Source: Plantago major (Eukaryota; Streptophyta; Magnoliopsida; Lamiales; Plantaginaceae). From it: a DNA stretch of 64,000 nucleotides. This document shows, one piece after another, positions 44,172-55,414 of this stretch. The stretch lies in contig CM048841.1 in NCBI GenBank assembly GCA_026545765.1, positions 68,136,217 to 68,200,216 of the forward strand. Direction: 5' to 3'. How positions within the stretch are numbered: the first letter of the stretch is position 1; each line of letters opens with the position of its first letter. The notes beneath the pieces are model-generated. The model searched no databases, was not told the DNA's origin, and saw nothing but the letters and a program-made list of their open reading frames with translations. Made by a program: the position numbers and the translations under genes.

Positions 44172-45162
44172 TGTAGACGCTCAGAAATCTACAATAAAAT
44201 TAAAGTTAGAAATTGGGGGGCACCAGCAACCTGCAAGGCAACAGTAGCAAACAGAGATGTGAGGTTCCAAGGTGACACCGGTGTGGTGCCGACCGTATAA
44301 ACTCCGACGCTCAAGTTAGATGACTGGAAGACAGCGTAATCAAATGAAAGAGGTAGGAGAGAGATGACGGCAAGCGTCGACTTATCCTGTTGGTTGAGTC
44401 GGTTCGGCAACGTGGTGGACGAGCACCGGCAGTAGGCTAGCTGACCTTGTGGAAGGGAGCTAGCTGGTAGTCGTCTGGCAGAGATGGATGATGATGGATG
44501 ATAGCTGATGGTTGAAAGGGGATGGCGGGTGATGATGGAGGAAGGTGGGTGACAGTGGATGACAGTTGATATCGATCAGAGATCTTGAGAGAGATGGAGG
44601 CGTGAGAGATTGATTACTTGGGTTTTTCAGTCAGAATCCGATGATCATCCATGTCTCCCCACTCTTCTCTATATAGTTCAACCATCATTAGGGTCTGTCT
44701 GCCAATCTAGGGTGAGGTTGTTTTGGACCTCACTAAGTGGGTTGGACCATGTATCACGTAGTTGGGAGGGTGGTTTCGAGTTTGTTCCTTCCTGACTGAC
44801 CGAGTCAGTCACGCAAGGCGAGCTTGTTCGTCTGTCAGCCAAGTGCTAGCTGACATAGTCAGTCGTGCATGACGAGTTAGTTAGTTCGTTAGCCAAATGT
44901 TGACTGGCGGGGTCAGACATGCGAGGTGAGTTGACAAGCTTGTCAACCAGCTGGGAGGTTGGGGAGGTCAAGTGAGTCAAGTCGCATTTAGACTACTTGG
45001 TTGGATGGACGACTCAACTAGGTGGGTTAGCTCACTGACCTGTTGGAATCCAACTCGTGTATGAAGCCAAGATGGACTCGTTAATGGACTATGGATTGGG
45101 CCGTAAACCCAGATAGACTAAATTGTCAGTTTCGTTGGCAAGAGCGAATTTTGGCCAATACA
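44172..45162 (-). repeat. 3' LTR of the Tat element
   Basis: 991 bp. The plus-strand ends are TGTAGACGCTCAG and GGCCAATACA. The sequence is nearly the same as 55415-56404; most differences lie in the first 200 bp. The polypurine tract (complement AGAGTGGGGGACAAAC) lies at 45163-45178. Confidence 0.92.
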
Positions 45163-45178
45163 GTTTGTCCCCCACTCT
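45163..45178 (-). promoter_or_regulatory. Polypurine tract of the Tat element
   Basis: On the minus strand, AGAGTGGGGGACAAAC directly precedes the LTR start TGTATTGG. It primes plus-strand synthesis. Confidence 0.85.
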
Positions 45179-45456
45179 TCGAGTCGAGTGTCTCGAGTCT
45201 GAGAGTAGAAGTTCTATGCCCAATAGAGCGATGCACGCTAGGTCGCGGGCGGATGCTATCCTACTCCTTCAAAGGTGTCAATTATCCCGTAAGTATACTA
45301 GAATAACAGACAGTAAGCTCAGTAATAAGGAGAGCGATTGGTTAGAGAGGTGGATGTCACTCATAGTGATCTAGTGGTTAGCTTGGCAAAGCAAGTCGCC
45401 AAACTTGCAATTCAAAAGCTCACTGACAGACACCCTTGGCTGGGAACAACTAACCT

Positions 45457-45735
45457 AGCGAGATGGATTTTTAGTGACTGGCATTCTCAGTTGGACAAGC
45501 CAATCTAGTAAGTCAGATACTTACAGATTGACATTTAAAATTAGACGAGTCAATTAAGTAAGATGGAAACTTATGGACTGAAATTTTCAAGATGGGCAAT
45601 TCAATCTAGCAAGACGGAAACTTGCAGACTGAAAATTTCAAGATGGGCGATTCAATCTAGCAAGACAAAAACTTGCAGACTGAAAATTTTAACATGGACA
45701 AGTCAATCTAGTAAGATGGTAGCTTACAGACAGAC
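45457..45735. repeat. 50-51-bp tandem repeat, five copies and a partial
   Basis: Copies start with AGYRAGAYGG at 45457, 45507, 45557, 45608, 45659 and 45710. Shared words are CTTGCAGACTGAAAATTT and GATGGGCRATTCAATCT. It lies in the Tat element's 3' non-coding part. Confidence 0.8.
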
Positions 45736-45749
45736 ACCTTTGGATGATA

Positions 45750-46255
45750 GCATGGTGGCATAGTAGCTTACCGACCATATTTTGGATGGAAGCTCAATGG
45801 CCATATATTGGGATGATGGCATAGTTTCACGGTGGCTCACCGACCATATTTTGGATGGAAGCTCAATGGCCATATATTGGATGATGGCATGTTGGCATGG
45901 TAGCTCACCAGCCATATATTGTATGATGGCATGATAGCTTGCCAGCTTGGAGGGTGGCATGGTAGCTTGCCGACCATATATTGGATGATGGCATAGTTTC
46001 ATGGTGGCTCACCGACCATATTTTGGATGGAAGCTCAATGGCCATATATTGGATGATGGCATGGTAGCTCACCAGCCATATATTGTATGATGGCATGATA
46101 GCTTGCCAGCCTGTAGGTAGCATGGTAGCTTGCCGACCATATTTTGGATGGAAGTTCACTGACCATATATTGGATGGTGGCATGGTAGCTCACCGGCCAT
46201 ATATTGTATGATGGCATGATAGCTTGCCAGCCTGTAGAGTAGCATGCCATCCCAA
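45750..46255. repeat. Higher-order repeat around GGATGATGGCATGGTAGCTCACC
   Basis: Blocks of CCGACCATATTTTGGATGGA, AGCTCAATGGCCATATATTG and GATGATGGCATGATAGCTTGCCAGC alternate in variable order. The set 45840-46080 is largely repeated at 46010-46240. It has no coding content despite open minus-strand frames. Confidence 0.75.
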
Positions 46256-46660
46256 TCGGATGGCAGCCTGTCAGCTAGGTGGCAGCCTGGAAGCTGGATG
46301 GAAACCTGTCAGCTGGACGACAGCTTGACTGCTAGATGGATGACGGCGGCTGGATGGCAACCTGTCAGCCGGATGGCTACCTGACAGCTGGTTGGATGAC
46401 TGCCTGTCAGCCACCTGTCAGCTGGATGACAGCTGGATGGCAGCCTGTCAGCTGGATGGCAACCTGTCAGTCGGATGGCTGCCTAACAGCGGGTTGGATG
46501 GCTGCTTGTCAGCTGTATGGAAGCCTCCTGTCAGCTGGGTGGCAACTAACAACTGGATGGCGCCCCGTCACCGGGTGGCGACTAACAACTAGATGGCGAC
46601 CTCACCTGGATGGCGACTACCGATGATGTGACAACCCGTCAGTGGAGGCGACTGCAATGG
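46256..46660. repeat. ~20-bp repeat CTGGATGGCARCCTGTCAG
   Basis: Irregular copies of GTCAGCTGGATGGCAACCT run for about 400 bp, ending in GGATGGCGAC variants. It adjoins the preceding block within the Tat 3' region. Confidence 0.75.
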
Positions 46661-47480
46661 ATGGATGGTGGCCTGGTTGGTAGCATGCCATCCCAAGTGT
46701 AGCTTGCCAACCTGGATGGTGGCAGACCATCCCAAGTTGGACTTGTTGGTGGCGTGGTAGCTCTCCAACCATATTTAAATTGGATGGAGGCATGGTGTCT
46801 CACTAGCCCCAGTTAAATTGGATGGTGGCTCACCAACATACACAGTCAACTTCTTTCTTCTTCACTTCAACAAGACGCCAATTTCTTCATCTTAATCTCA
46901 TTTCCTCTCCTTTTCACGCCATTTATTTAGTCGTATCAATTTCACTTCCTTTAATGTCCCCCTTTTGATGGAAGAGGTGAGATGACTTATGGGGCATCTC
47001 TGATGAAGAGGGACGGAGTGGAGAGGTGGCCGGAGGAGTGAGCGAAGATTGACAAGAATTTCTTATTTCCAGTTAACTTCTGCGCGTGTGAGGCTGTGGG
47101 GAGATTCCGGTGATGTGGACAGCGAGATGGAGCAGGGAGACTGCGAGTGGAGGTACTGTTCAGGGATCTAAGAAGAAGCGGGAGGTTCTGGGTGTTGGTG
47201 TCTTGTGACGGGTTGGATATAAAATTTTGTGAAGTTGCACATTACATTTTTACAAATGAATATGTTGATGGACATTTTAGTTATGGTTCTGGTAATATTA
47301 TGCCGTGGTGCTTTGTTTGCAGATGAATATGTTAATGAGGTCACTTTATATGTATCTTGACTTTATGGAAATGCTAGACTTTCGTTTTGCTGATTGGGAA
47401 AGTCGTACATAAGAGTATTCGAGAATATTTTGTTTGATGAAGAGATGTTAAATTTTCTCTTATAATTTTGCTCTATGTGA
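46661..47480. other. Tat 3' region, no gene seen
   Basis: It contains a few more TAGCTTGCCAACC/GGATGGTGGC words to 46830, then non-repetitive sequence without a supported ORF. Confidence 0.5.
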
Positions 47481-48340
47481 ATAACTTGTGGATAGCTCGA
47501 GTGTAGCTTCTCGAGAGCTTGCCAGGAGCTTGAGAGCAGCTTTCTGAGAGGTTATTAGGAGGAACAAAGGTAGCTCACCGAGAGCATGCTAGAGTCTCGA
47601 GAACAGCCTCCTGAGAGCCTTAGAAGAGCTCTAGGAGCACTGGAGATAAATTTTAAGGGAACTTGAGAGTAGCTTCCTGAGAGCCTTAGAAGAACTCTAG
47701 GAGCATTGTAGATAAGCTTTAGGAGAGCTTGAGAGTAGCTTCTTTGGAGTGAGGTAGCTTCTTAGCAATGACTTATAAGTTTGGTAGCTTCCTAGGAGCT
47801 TGATAGCTCTCTAGCAGCGACCTATGAGTCTTGTTGATTCTTAGGAGCTTGATAGCTTCTTAGGAGCTTGGTAGCTTCCTAGGAGATTGGTAACTTTCTA
47901 GGAGCCTTGTAGCTTTCTAGCAACGACTTATGCGTCTGGCAGCTGCCTAGGGGCTTGGTAGCTTCCTAGGAGCTTGGTATGAGTTTGATAACAACTTCAT
48001 AAGGCTTGCGAAGAGCTACATGAGCATTGGTAAAGAACTTTTGGAGAGCTTGGTGTAAGCTCTAGAGGAGCTTGTAAGGAGCTGGAGAGGTCCTTGCTCT
48101 TTTGGAAAATTGGCTCTTACTTCTCTTTGAGAAGAGTTTGGGAAGAGCATGGAAGGAAACCTGAAAGCACTGAAGAAGAGCTCCCGGAGTGTTGGAGAAT
48201 AGCTTTTGAGGAGACGGAGAGGTCCTTGCTCTTTTGAGAATTGGCTCTTACTTCTCTTTGAGAAGAGTTTGGAAGAGCATGGAAGGAGCCTTGAAAGCAC
48301 TGGAGTAGAACTTCCAGTGACCTTCAGGTGTTCTCGGGTA
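47481..48340. repeat. GAGCTTGGTAGCTTCCTAG repeats and a 131-bp duplication
   Basis: From 47481 to 47990, short units built from GAGAGCTT, TTCCTAGGAGCTTG and GTAGCTTC recur irregularly. At 48085 and 48216 a 131-bp unit (GGAGAGGTCCTTGCTCTTTT...AGCATGGAAGGA) is duplicated in tandem. Confidence 0.7.
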
Positions 48341-48820
48341 TTTTGAGCCACGTAGGCTCCTTAATGTCATGCTTCGTATTTTGTAGAATCTTTTGGAGTG
48401 TGATCTGGTGGGTCACTATAAGTCATATATTGAACTTGTACTATAGTTGCAACAGACATGATCTCGAACACATAACTTAATGAGTATAAGCATTTGACTA
48501 GACATATCAAACATAGGTAAAGTAGCTCAAAGTGAATACCACATGAAGTTAAAGACGCTTTCTAAATGTAGTTCATGATAGTGAGTCAGGCATATTCAAA
48601 AATCATGCAGTCATACTTGTCTTACAAGTCTAATTTGAATGAAATATCGCAGACTAACCTCCAAGCGACATGTTTGGCACTATCAGACTTTGTCTACTAG
48701 GTTTGTCCCCCAGTTGAAGCTCTAGTCCGAAGGAGTAGTGTTTGAACTATTATCATGCTCGACTGCTTCGTTGAGCGGGTGCAATGTCTGGTCAGTCAGA
48801 CATCTACATCAGTAAGCTTT
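48341..48820. other. Tat 3' region, no gene seen
   Basis: Unique-looking sequence without a supported ORF. Confidence 0.45.
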
Positions 48821-49165
48821 TGATGGGGTGCCAATCTTCGTCTGTCTGATAGCTATGTCTGTCAGCCATCATTCGGGTGCCATGCGGCTGCCAGACGTCT
48901 ATGTCAGTCGGCCTTCATTTGGGTGGCGGGCGGCTGCCATACGTCTAAGTCAGTCGACCTTCGTTGGGTGGCATGCTTCGTCTGTCAGACATGCGCCATG
49001 CTTCATCTGTATGTTAGATGGTTGCATCTGGTTGCCATGCTTCGTCTGTCAGACATGTGCCATGATGCATCTGTCAGACAGCTATGTTAGACGGCTGCAT
49101 CTGATTGCCATGCTTCGTATGTCAGACATGTGCCATGCTTCATCAGTCAGACAGCTATGTTGAGT
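48821..49165. repeat. Repeats of CATGCTTCGTCTGTCAGACATG words
   Basis: Copies of ATGCTTCGTCTGTCAGACATG and CAGACGTCTATGTCAGTCGGCC recur in units of about 45-70 bp. The core TGTCTGTCAGACA is close to palindromic. Confidence 0.65.
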
Positions 49166-50395
49166 ACACCATATGCCTTACTGTCAAATTTGGTGATGGA
49201 CCCTCTCATAGAGGGGAGGCATTTAACCGTCCTGCCTAGTCGGATTAGTTGACCGACTAGCCTCCAGTCAGGTCGGTTGTGTTAGAAAACAATGAATATC
49301 AAAATACGACTGAAATTCATACCCTTTGATCGGATCATGTGGCAACATGTCATGCTTGTCTGGCTGTTTTTTACTTGCATCCAGACTTGATGATAGTATT
49401 GAGATGTTTGGGAGTAGGCAGAGAGCTCTTGCCTGTCTGATATATTTGTATGTGAGTGACCATTAATTTTGATCACTTCAACTTGTTTAAACCACTGAGC
49501 TGCTTGTTGTCGCGACGTGTGGGTTAAACAAGTTGAAGCGAACCAAAGTAAATGTGAGTCCATATTATAGTGTTGCTCTGTGTGGTTGATTGTTGGCGTT
49601 GTTGAGCTTTGTTTTTCCTGGATGACCACGTGAAGGTAAGATGTGCCCCTAGGCTTCACCTTAGTCGGACCCATGGGATGTCAATCTGCAACATGAGTGG
49701 AGTTTATCCTCTTGGGGAGGTTGGGAGGGGTGGGGCGGATGACCGACCTGCCTAGCTGGGTTAGGTGACCAGCTAGACCCTGGTCAGGTCGGCTGATTGT
49801 AGTGAGAACTCAATCTCATAGATGCAACCAAACACAAATAATGGTACATTGACTACGGTTGGATGTTTGTATGCGCCAGATGGAGTGTATGACCATCGTT
49901 TACTGTTTGAATCTCATAATGGCTGGGGTGTTCTGGTTAGCCGATGACTTCTCATGGATTATTGTTGTTAGCTTGACGACTATTTGGTTAGCCTGCAAGA
50001 ACGTTAGACCCCCTTGGGGAGGGGGGGGGGGAGTTAGACCGACCTGCCCAGCCAGGTTAGTTAACCGACTTGCCCCTAGTCAGATCGGTTGTTTGGAGGA
50101 GAAATCAACCTCATTAGATAATGTTGGTTGGTACCTTAGTCACCGCTTTCTTGCTGATTGGGGAGAGAAGTCTCTCTGCCAAAGTAGATGATCGACTGTC
50201 AACTTCTTGGGTTGTGTAATTGTTTGAACCTTTGGCTGACGATTTGATATGGATTCAGTCGCTGCGATGGAATTATTAGCACCGTGACTAGTTGGCTGCA
50301 AAGTGTTTGGATCCCCTTGGGAAGGCTGGGAGGGGTGGGGCGGATGACCGACCTGCCTAGCTAGGTTAGGTGACCATCTAGCCCCTTTTCAAGTG
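49166..50395. repeat. Four spaced copies of an ~85-bp GACCGACCTGCCTAG block
   Basis: Related blocks with CCTGCCTAGYYRGRTTAGKTGACC and a GGTCAGGTCGGYTG-type end occur near 49200-49272, 49713-49797, 50008-50092 and 50308-50392, with non-repetitive sequence between. They seem to be dispersed members of one unit. No gene is supported. Confidence 0.65.
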
Positions 50396-51702
50396 GATGG
50401 CATTCCAACCGTTGGCTATCTGTCGTCCTTCCTTGGTTTCCAGTTTGTAAGCTCCGTTGCCTACTACCTTTGTGATTTTGTATGGGTCTTCCTAATTTGC
50501 TCCCAGCTTGCCAGCTCATGTCATCTTAGTGTTCTAGAATACCTTACGTAGAGCCCAGTCGTCTTGTTTGAAGGTCCGTAGGCGTATGTTCCTGTTGAAG
50601 TGTTGTGCACCCTTCTGTTGGTAGGCGGCACTCCGAATCATGGATATTTCTCTAAGCTCGTCAACCAAGTCGAGTTCGTGTGCCAACTCCGCATCGTTGG
50701 TCTGCTCGTTGGCCATTTTGTATCTTGCTGTGGGTAGTCCCACTTCTATGGGTATGACGGCTTCGATCCCATAGACCATGCTGAATTGTGTTTCTCCTGT
50801 TGGAGTTCGTAGTGTGGTTCTGTAAGACCATAGGACACCTGGAAGTTCATCTGCCCATGCTCCTTTTGCTTGTTTCAGCCATTTTTTTAGACTGTTCATG
50901 ATAGTCTTGTTGGTTGACTCCGCTTGTCCATTCACTTGGGGATAGCGTGGAGTGGAGAATGTAAGCTTGATTCCCCATTCTTTGCAGAAATCTTGAAACT
51001 CATAGCTTATGAACTGGGAGCCATTGTCTGTCACGATTTCGTAGGGGACTCCGTACCTGGAAATCAGATGTTTCCAAATGAAATTTTTTACCTCTATGTC
51101 ATGGACCTGCTTGAAGGCTTCTGCTTCCACCCACTTAGTGAAGTAATCGGTTCTCGCCAAAGATGTACACTGTTGGCCGCAAAAGTGGTAGTTTCCCTAC
51201 TATGTCCATCCCCCATTTCATAAAAGGCCATGGAGCAATGGATGGATTCAGCTTCTCTGGTGGGAGATGGCTGATGTGAGTGTCTTTGGCACGAGTCACA
51301 TCTTCTCACAAAGTCTAGAGCATCAGCCCTCATGGTTGGCCAATAGTACCCGGTTGTTAGTGCTCGGTGGGTAAGACTTCTGGCTCCAGAGTGGTTGCCA
51401 CATTCTCCTGCACGCAACTCAGTCAGAACATGTCTAGCTTCATTATTAGTTACGCACCTGATTAGGGGTCCTGAATAGGATCTCCTATAGAGTTGTCCGT
51501 CGAGGAGCGTGAAGCGGGCTGCCTTTGCCTTCACCCTCCTTGCCTCGCTTTTGTCTTCTGTAAGTTCTCCGTTGGACAAGTACAATGCTATTGGAGTCAT
51601 CCAATTTGACTCAGTTGTTATATCAGCCACTGTCTGGTTGGCGGGCTCACCCTTCCATGTTGTAGGCCATTGTACATGCACTACATGAATAGTCATTGGC
51701 AC
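50396..51702 (-). pseudogene. pol: Tat integrase (broken)
   Basis: Integrase inserts the cDNA into host DNA. On the minus strand the order is a zinc-binding H2C2 region (ending CDSCQRH, about 51290), then the catalytic core with TDYFTKWVEAEAF (about 51120-51155), VTDNGSQF (about 51025) and NGQAESTNK (about 50925), giving D, D and E. C-terminal sequence KLGANWEGPYKVTKVVGNGAYKL runs to about 50396, with stops in it. Frame changes near 51160 and about 51230 separate the zinc region from the core. It is the last pol domain before the repeat-rich 3' region. Confidence 0.88.
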
Positions 51703-51786
51703 TATGGTTTGGATGGCTGCTCCCAGGTTGGCAAGGGTGTCTGCGTGGCTGTTGTCCGTCCTTGGTACCTGCGAAACAGAAAACTC

Positions 51787-52116
51787 CTAGAAGGAGGACT
51801 GCAACTCCTTGACTAGCTGAAGATAGGCAGCCATCTTGGTGTCCCTGGTTTGGTAAGAGCCCTGCAATTGGTTAACTACTAACTGTGAGTTCGACTGTAC
51901 CTGAATGTTTTTTACGCCCATGTCCCAAGCTAGGTTGAGGCCAGCTATAAGCGCCTCATATTCGGACTTGTTGTTGGTTGCTTTGAATCCACATCGGATG
52001 GCTCTTTGGATTGTGTCCCCGTTTGGCGAGGTAAGGACTATGCCAAGTCCACTTCCTTTGGTATTGCTAGAGCCATCGACTGAAAGCTTCCAGTGCAAGT
52101 TGTCCTTCTCCTGCAA
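51787..52116 (-). pseudogene. pol: Second (archaeal-type) RNase H of the Tat element
   Basis: An extra RNase H placed between the native RNase H and integrase is diagnostic of the Tat lineage. WKLSVDGSSNTKGSG carries the first Asp and NNKSEYEALIAGL the Glu. The third acidic site, normally in an SDSQLVVNQ motif, reads SNSQLVVNQ here (codon AAC, plus-strand GTT at 51889-51891), so a catalytic Asp is lost through one G-to-A change. It is open for 109 codons. Confidence 0.88.
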
Positions 52117-52209
52117 ACAAAATTATTCCTTTTCTGCTTGACCTAATTCGGTTGGAGTGAAATCTGCTATGAAGTCTGCAAGCGCCTGAGACTTGATGGT
52201 TGTGCGGGG

Positions 52210-52737
52210 TTAGAAGGAGACGTCGTACTCGCTGAGCTCAACCGCCCATTTTGAGAGCCTACCAGAAACCTCTGGCTTGTGTAAGATATTGCGAAGTGGA
52301 AAGCTGGTGAGGACTACGATTGGATGGCATTGGAAGTAAGGGCGTAGCTTCCTTGCTGAGGTGACTAGTGCAAGGGCTAGCTTCTCCAGCTGGCTATACC
52401 GAGTCTCTGTGTCTAGTAAGGACTTGCTCACGTAGTAGACTGGGAGTTGGTTTCCATCTTCTTCTCTGACTAGGACGCCGCTTAGTGCTGTGTCGGAGAC
52501 TGCAAGGTAAATGAACAGAGTCTCTCCAACCTTGGGCTTCGATAGTACTGGAGATGTGGTAAGGTACCGCTTGATTTGTTGCAAGGCATCCTCACACTCG
52601 TTTGTCCACTGGAAGTCTTTGCTCTTGCGTAGAGTGTCAAAGAATGGTCGACACTTCTTAGAAGACTTGGATATGAACCTACTCTTTATGTGACCAAATA
52701 CCCAAGGAACTTCCCGGAGGAGACTGCAAATGAGCAC
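52210..52737 (-). pseudogene. pol: RT connection and native RNase H of the Tat element
   Basis: A 175-codon frame holds the RT thumb/connection (FQWTNECEDALQQIKRYL, about 52605) and the gypsy RNase H (LFIYLAVSDTALSGVLVREE, VYYVSKSLLDTETRYSQLEKLALALV, ending KWAVELSEYDVSF). It matches the usual order after gypsy RT. The frame ends at a stop at 52210 just before the second RNase H. Confidence 0.88.
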
Positions 52738-53330
52738 TTGGTATGATTCATCTTCATGTTGTACCTGCAGAGAACTGAGAAGGCTTGGCGGAGGTGGTCT
52801 AGTCGGCGACCAGTGACTTGACCGGCATGTCGTTGATGTACACCTCCTTGGTGTCCCCCAGCATGCTAGCGAACATGCAGTTGACTAAACGTTGGTAAGT
52901 GGCTCATGCGTTCTTGAGTCCAAAGAGCATGACCTTATAGCAGAAGGTACCCCTTTCCATGACGAAAGCTGTCTTCTCTTGATCTTCAGGGTGCATCAGT
53001 ATCTGGTTGTAACCTGAGAAGGCATCCATGAAGCTTAGGAGCTCATGTCCTGCTGTAGCATCCACTAGCATGTCTATGTGCGGAAGTGGGAAAGTATCAT
53101 TCGAGCATGCATTGTTGAGGTCGGTGAAGTCGATGCATACTCGCCACTTGCCATTCTTCTTCTTTACTACCACGATGTTGGCTAACCAATCTGGATTGTC
53201 TAACTGGTGGGTAGTCTGGATCGACCTCAAGCCTGTGAGTGATTACCTCCGGGTCGACTCCTGTCATATCTGGACTTTATGATCTGGATGGTCTGGGTGA
53301 ATTTGAACTTCGTCGAGCACTTCCATCCCT
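52738..53330 (-). pseudogene. pol: Tat reverse transcriptase, truncated, active site mutated
   Basis: Open segment 52904-53230: NPDWLANIVVVKKKNGKWR, then CIDFTDLNNAC, FPLPHID, FMDAFSGYNQI and GTFCYKVMLFGLKNA, standard gypsy RT blocks. The next block is in another frame and its active site reads Y-I-N-D (codons at 52829-52840) where Tat RTs have a Y-x-D-D; the first Asp has become Asn. The part before NPDWL appears deleted, since 53240-53330 does not give the usual sequence. Confidence 0.85.
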
Positions 53331-53523
53331 GGCTGGTCTGGGTCGACTGGGGGGTTGAGCTGCTATAATTGCTATAACTCGGCCGTCTTCAACTTCAGGG
53401 CTTCCATGTAACATGTCCTCGCATCACGCTATTGTCTGAAGATCTCTTTCACCCCCCCCCCCACTTGGTTGGGAAGCGAATCACCTGGTGGTAGGTTGAA
53501 GGCACTACTTTCATCTCATGAAT

Positions 53524-53706
53524 TCATGGTCTGCCAAGGATGGCGTTGTAGCTTGACGGACTATCCACGATCAGGAACTTTGTTGGTAGGTTGACGCCTT
53601 CTGCGTAGACGGAAAGGGTAACGCTCCCAACTATGTACTTTCGCTCTCCACTGAAGCCATATAGGGTTGTCGGCTGGCGGAGGATAGCAGTCTCATCTAT
53701 GCCCAT
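53524..53706 (-). pseudogene. pol: Protease remnant of the Tat element
   Basis: A 60-codon frame holds the C-terminal half of a gypsy protease (LYGFSGERKYIVGSVTLSV, FLIVDSPSSYNAILGRP). The catalytic D-T/S-G segment should precede it but gag tail sequence stands there instead, so the active site has been deleted. Confidence 0.75.
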
Positions 53707-53711
53707 TTATG

Positions 53712-55337
53712 TCAGAGCATCTTGTTGGTCTGAGGGGGCTCAGGTGGATCAGCACCCTGCCGGTTGGCGAGGGTCTTTTTACCTTTGACGGAGAGGTACT
53801 CCGTCAAGTGTCCTCTCTTTAGTAGCTCGGCTACCTGCAGGCGCAGGGAGATGCATTCTGTAGTCGCATGCCCATGGTCTCCATGGAACTCGCACCATTT
53901 GCTGGAGTTTCTTTGATCGGGAGGCGTCCTGAGTTTTCCTGGCCATCTAACTCTGTCACCCATGTTTTTCATGACTGCTACACACTCCTATAGTTCAATG
54001 TTGAGGGAGTATCTCGGAGGTGGTGCTCGGGTTTCTGTCCTCCTTTGTTGGATTGGAGGGCGAGGTGGATTCACAACAGGTCCATGTCTTCTCTCAGTTT
54101 GGTATGGCCTAGCACGATAGTCTGGAACCCTTCGTTCTACTCGTCTGTCAGGCTTGGGCTTCTTGCGAACACTTTGGCTTGACATGTAAGATCTGTTGGC
54201 ATCATCCTCCTCCCATTTGATCTAAGCCCATGCTTTGGCAAGCACGTCTTCCATGGTCAGCTCCTTGTACAACCCCGAGTTGGGTGGTAACCCTTTGCGG
54301 AAGGCATTGACAGCAGTGTCCTTGTTGCAGTTGGGGATTGACACCTTCTCCTTGTTTAATCTTGCGACGTACTCCCTGAGAGATTCGTTAGGTCTTTGCC
54401 GGACGCTATACAAGTCGTCCGACAGTTTTAAAAGCTTCCGACTACTTGCGAATTGTTCCACAAAGCAGTCGACTAATTGGGCAATAGAAGAAATGAAATT
54501 GTTGGGTAAGTTGGTATACCATTGTAGGGCTGGTCCGATCAGACTGGAACCAAACCCTTTGCACATGCAAGCCTCACGGAGATCCCTGGGGATGGCTATG
54601 GTGAACATCCTCTGCTTGTACTGTGAAACATGGTCGTCTGGGTCCGTCATTCCATCATAGAGCTTGATGCTTGGGAAGGTGAACTTGGTTGGCATCTCCA
54701 CCAATGCTATAGCATCGACGAAGGGAGAGTCAGCAAAGTTGTTGGGTAAGCTCTTCTTGATCGGTGCTGGCACTCCAGGGATCCTTTGGATCATCTCTTC
54801 CAAGCTCACCAGTTTGGAGGCTAGCTCCTCGTTGCTACTTCTGTGACCTGCATAGAGGTTTAGCAAGTGATCTACCTGACTTGCACTTTGGTTGCGTTGT
54901 TGTGGTGATTCGTCGTTCATCCTTGGGTTAGCACCCACGAATGAAACCCTCCTGCTGGTGGTTCCCTGAGTGATCTCAAGGGCTGGCTTTGGCAGAGCGC
55001 TCACCACTTGAGAGACTGGAGTTACGGGAATCACCCCTTCCGTCTCTTCAAAAGTTAGCTGGCAAGCCTCAATCGTGTTGCGTGGTTGGTTCTCCACCCC
55101 AGTGCCATGAGTCAGTCGGCGAGATGAGGCTGCGTCCAAAGTTGGAGCCTCCTGTTGGACGACAGACTCAACCCTTTCCTTCAAGAGCGAGTTCTCCTGG
55201 CGAACAGCGCGGTTCTCGTCCTCAAGGAGCTTGATCTTCTTGGCGTTCTCTTGCATCTGGGTCGCCAAGGCTATGATCTGAGCGGTAACGTCCATCTCCT
55301 CTACCTCTTCGAGAACGTATACATCTGAGTGCGTCAT
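53712..55337 (-). pseudogene. gag: Tat gag, with two in-frame stops
   Basis: ATG at 55335-55337. An N-terminal coiled coil (QMQENAKKIKLLEDENRAVRQENSLLKERVE, shown in part) is followed by a variable linker and the retrotransposon Gag core (KLYDGMTDPDDHVSQYKQRM, LIGPALQWYTNLP, SLREYVARLNKE). A stop lies at 54222-54224 (AKAWA then TAG), then a basic, Arg-rich part (54185-53991), a second stop at 53988-53990, then the zinc-binding motif WCEFHGDHGHATTEC (about 53855-53895). All three parts share one frame, so only nonsense changes split the gene. Confidence 0.88.
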
Positions 55338-55395
55338 AACGGATTGCTTAGCGTGTCGCGGTTGCTACTGGATTACCTTTCTTGATAGCCAGGGC

Positions 55396-55413
55396 CCCAT
55401 GGTGGGCGCCAAA
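55396..55413 (-). promoter_or_regulatory. Primer-binding site of the Tat element
   Basis: The complement reads TTTGGCGCCCACCATGGGGC, starting 1-2 bp inside the 5' LTR end. This is a common PBS form in plant gypsy elements. Confidence 0.85.
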
Positions 55414-55414
55414 T

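Noticed and set aside
45724..46250. Overlapping minus-strand frames rich in MPSSKIWSV-type repeats
   Set aside because: These are translation of a satellite block; they have no start context and no domain.
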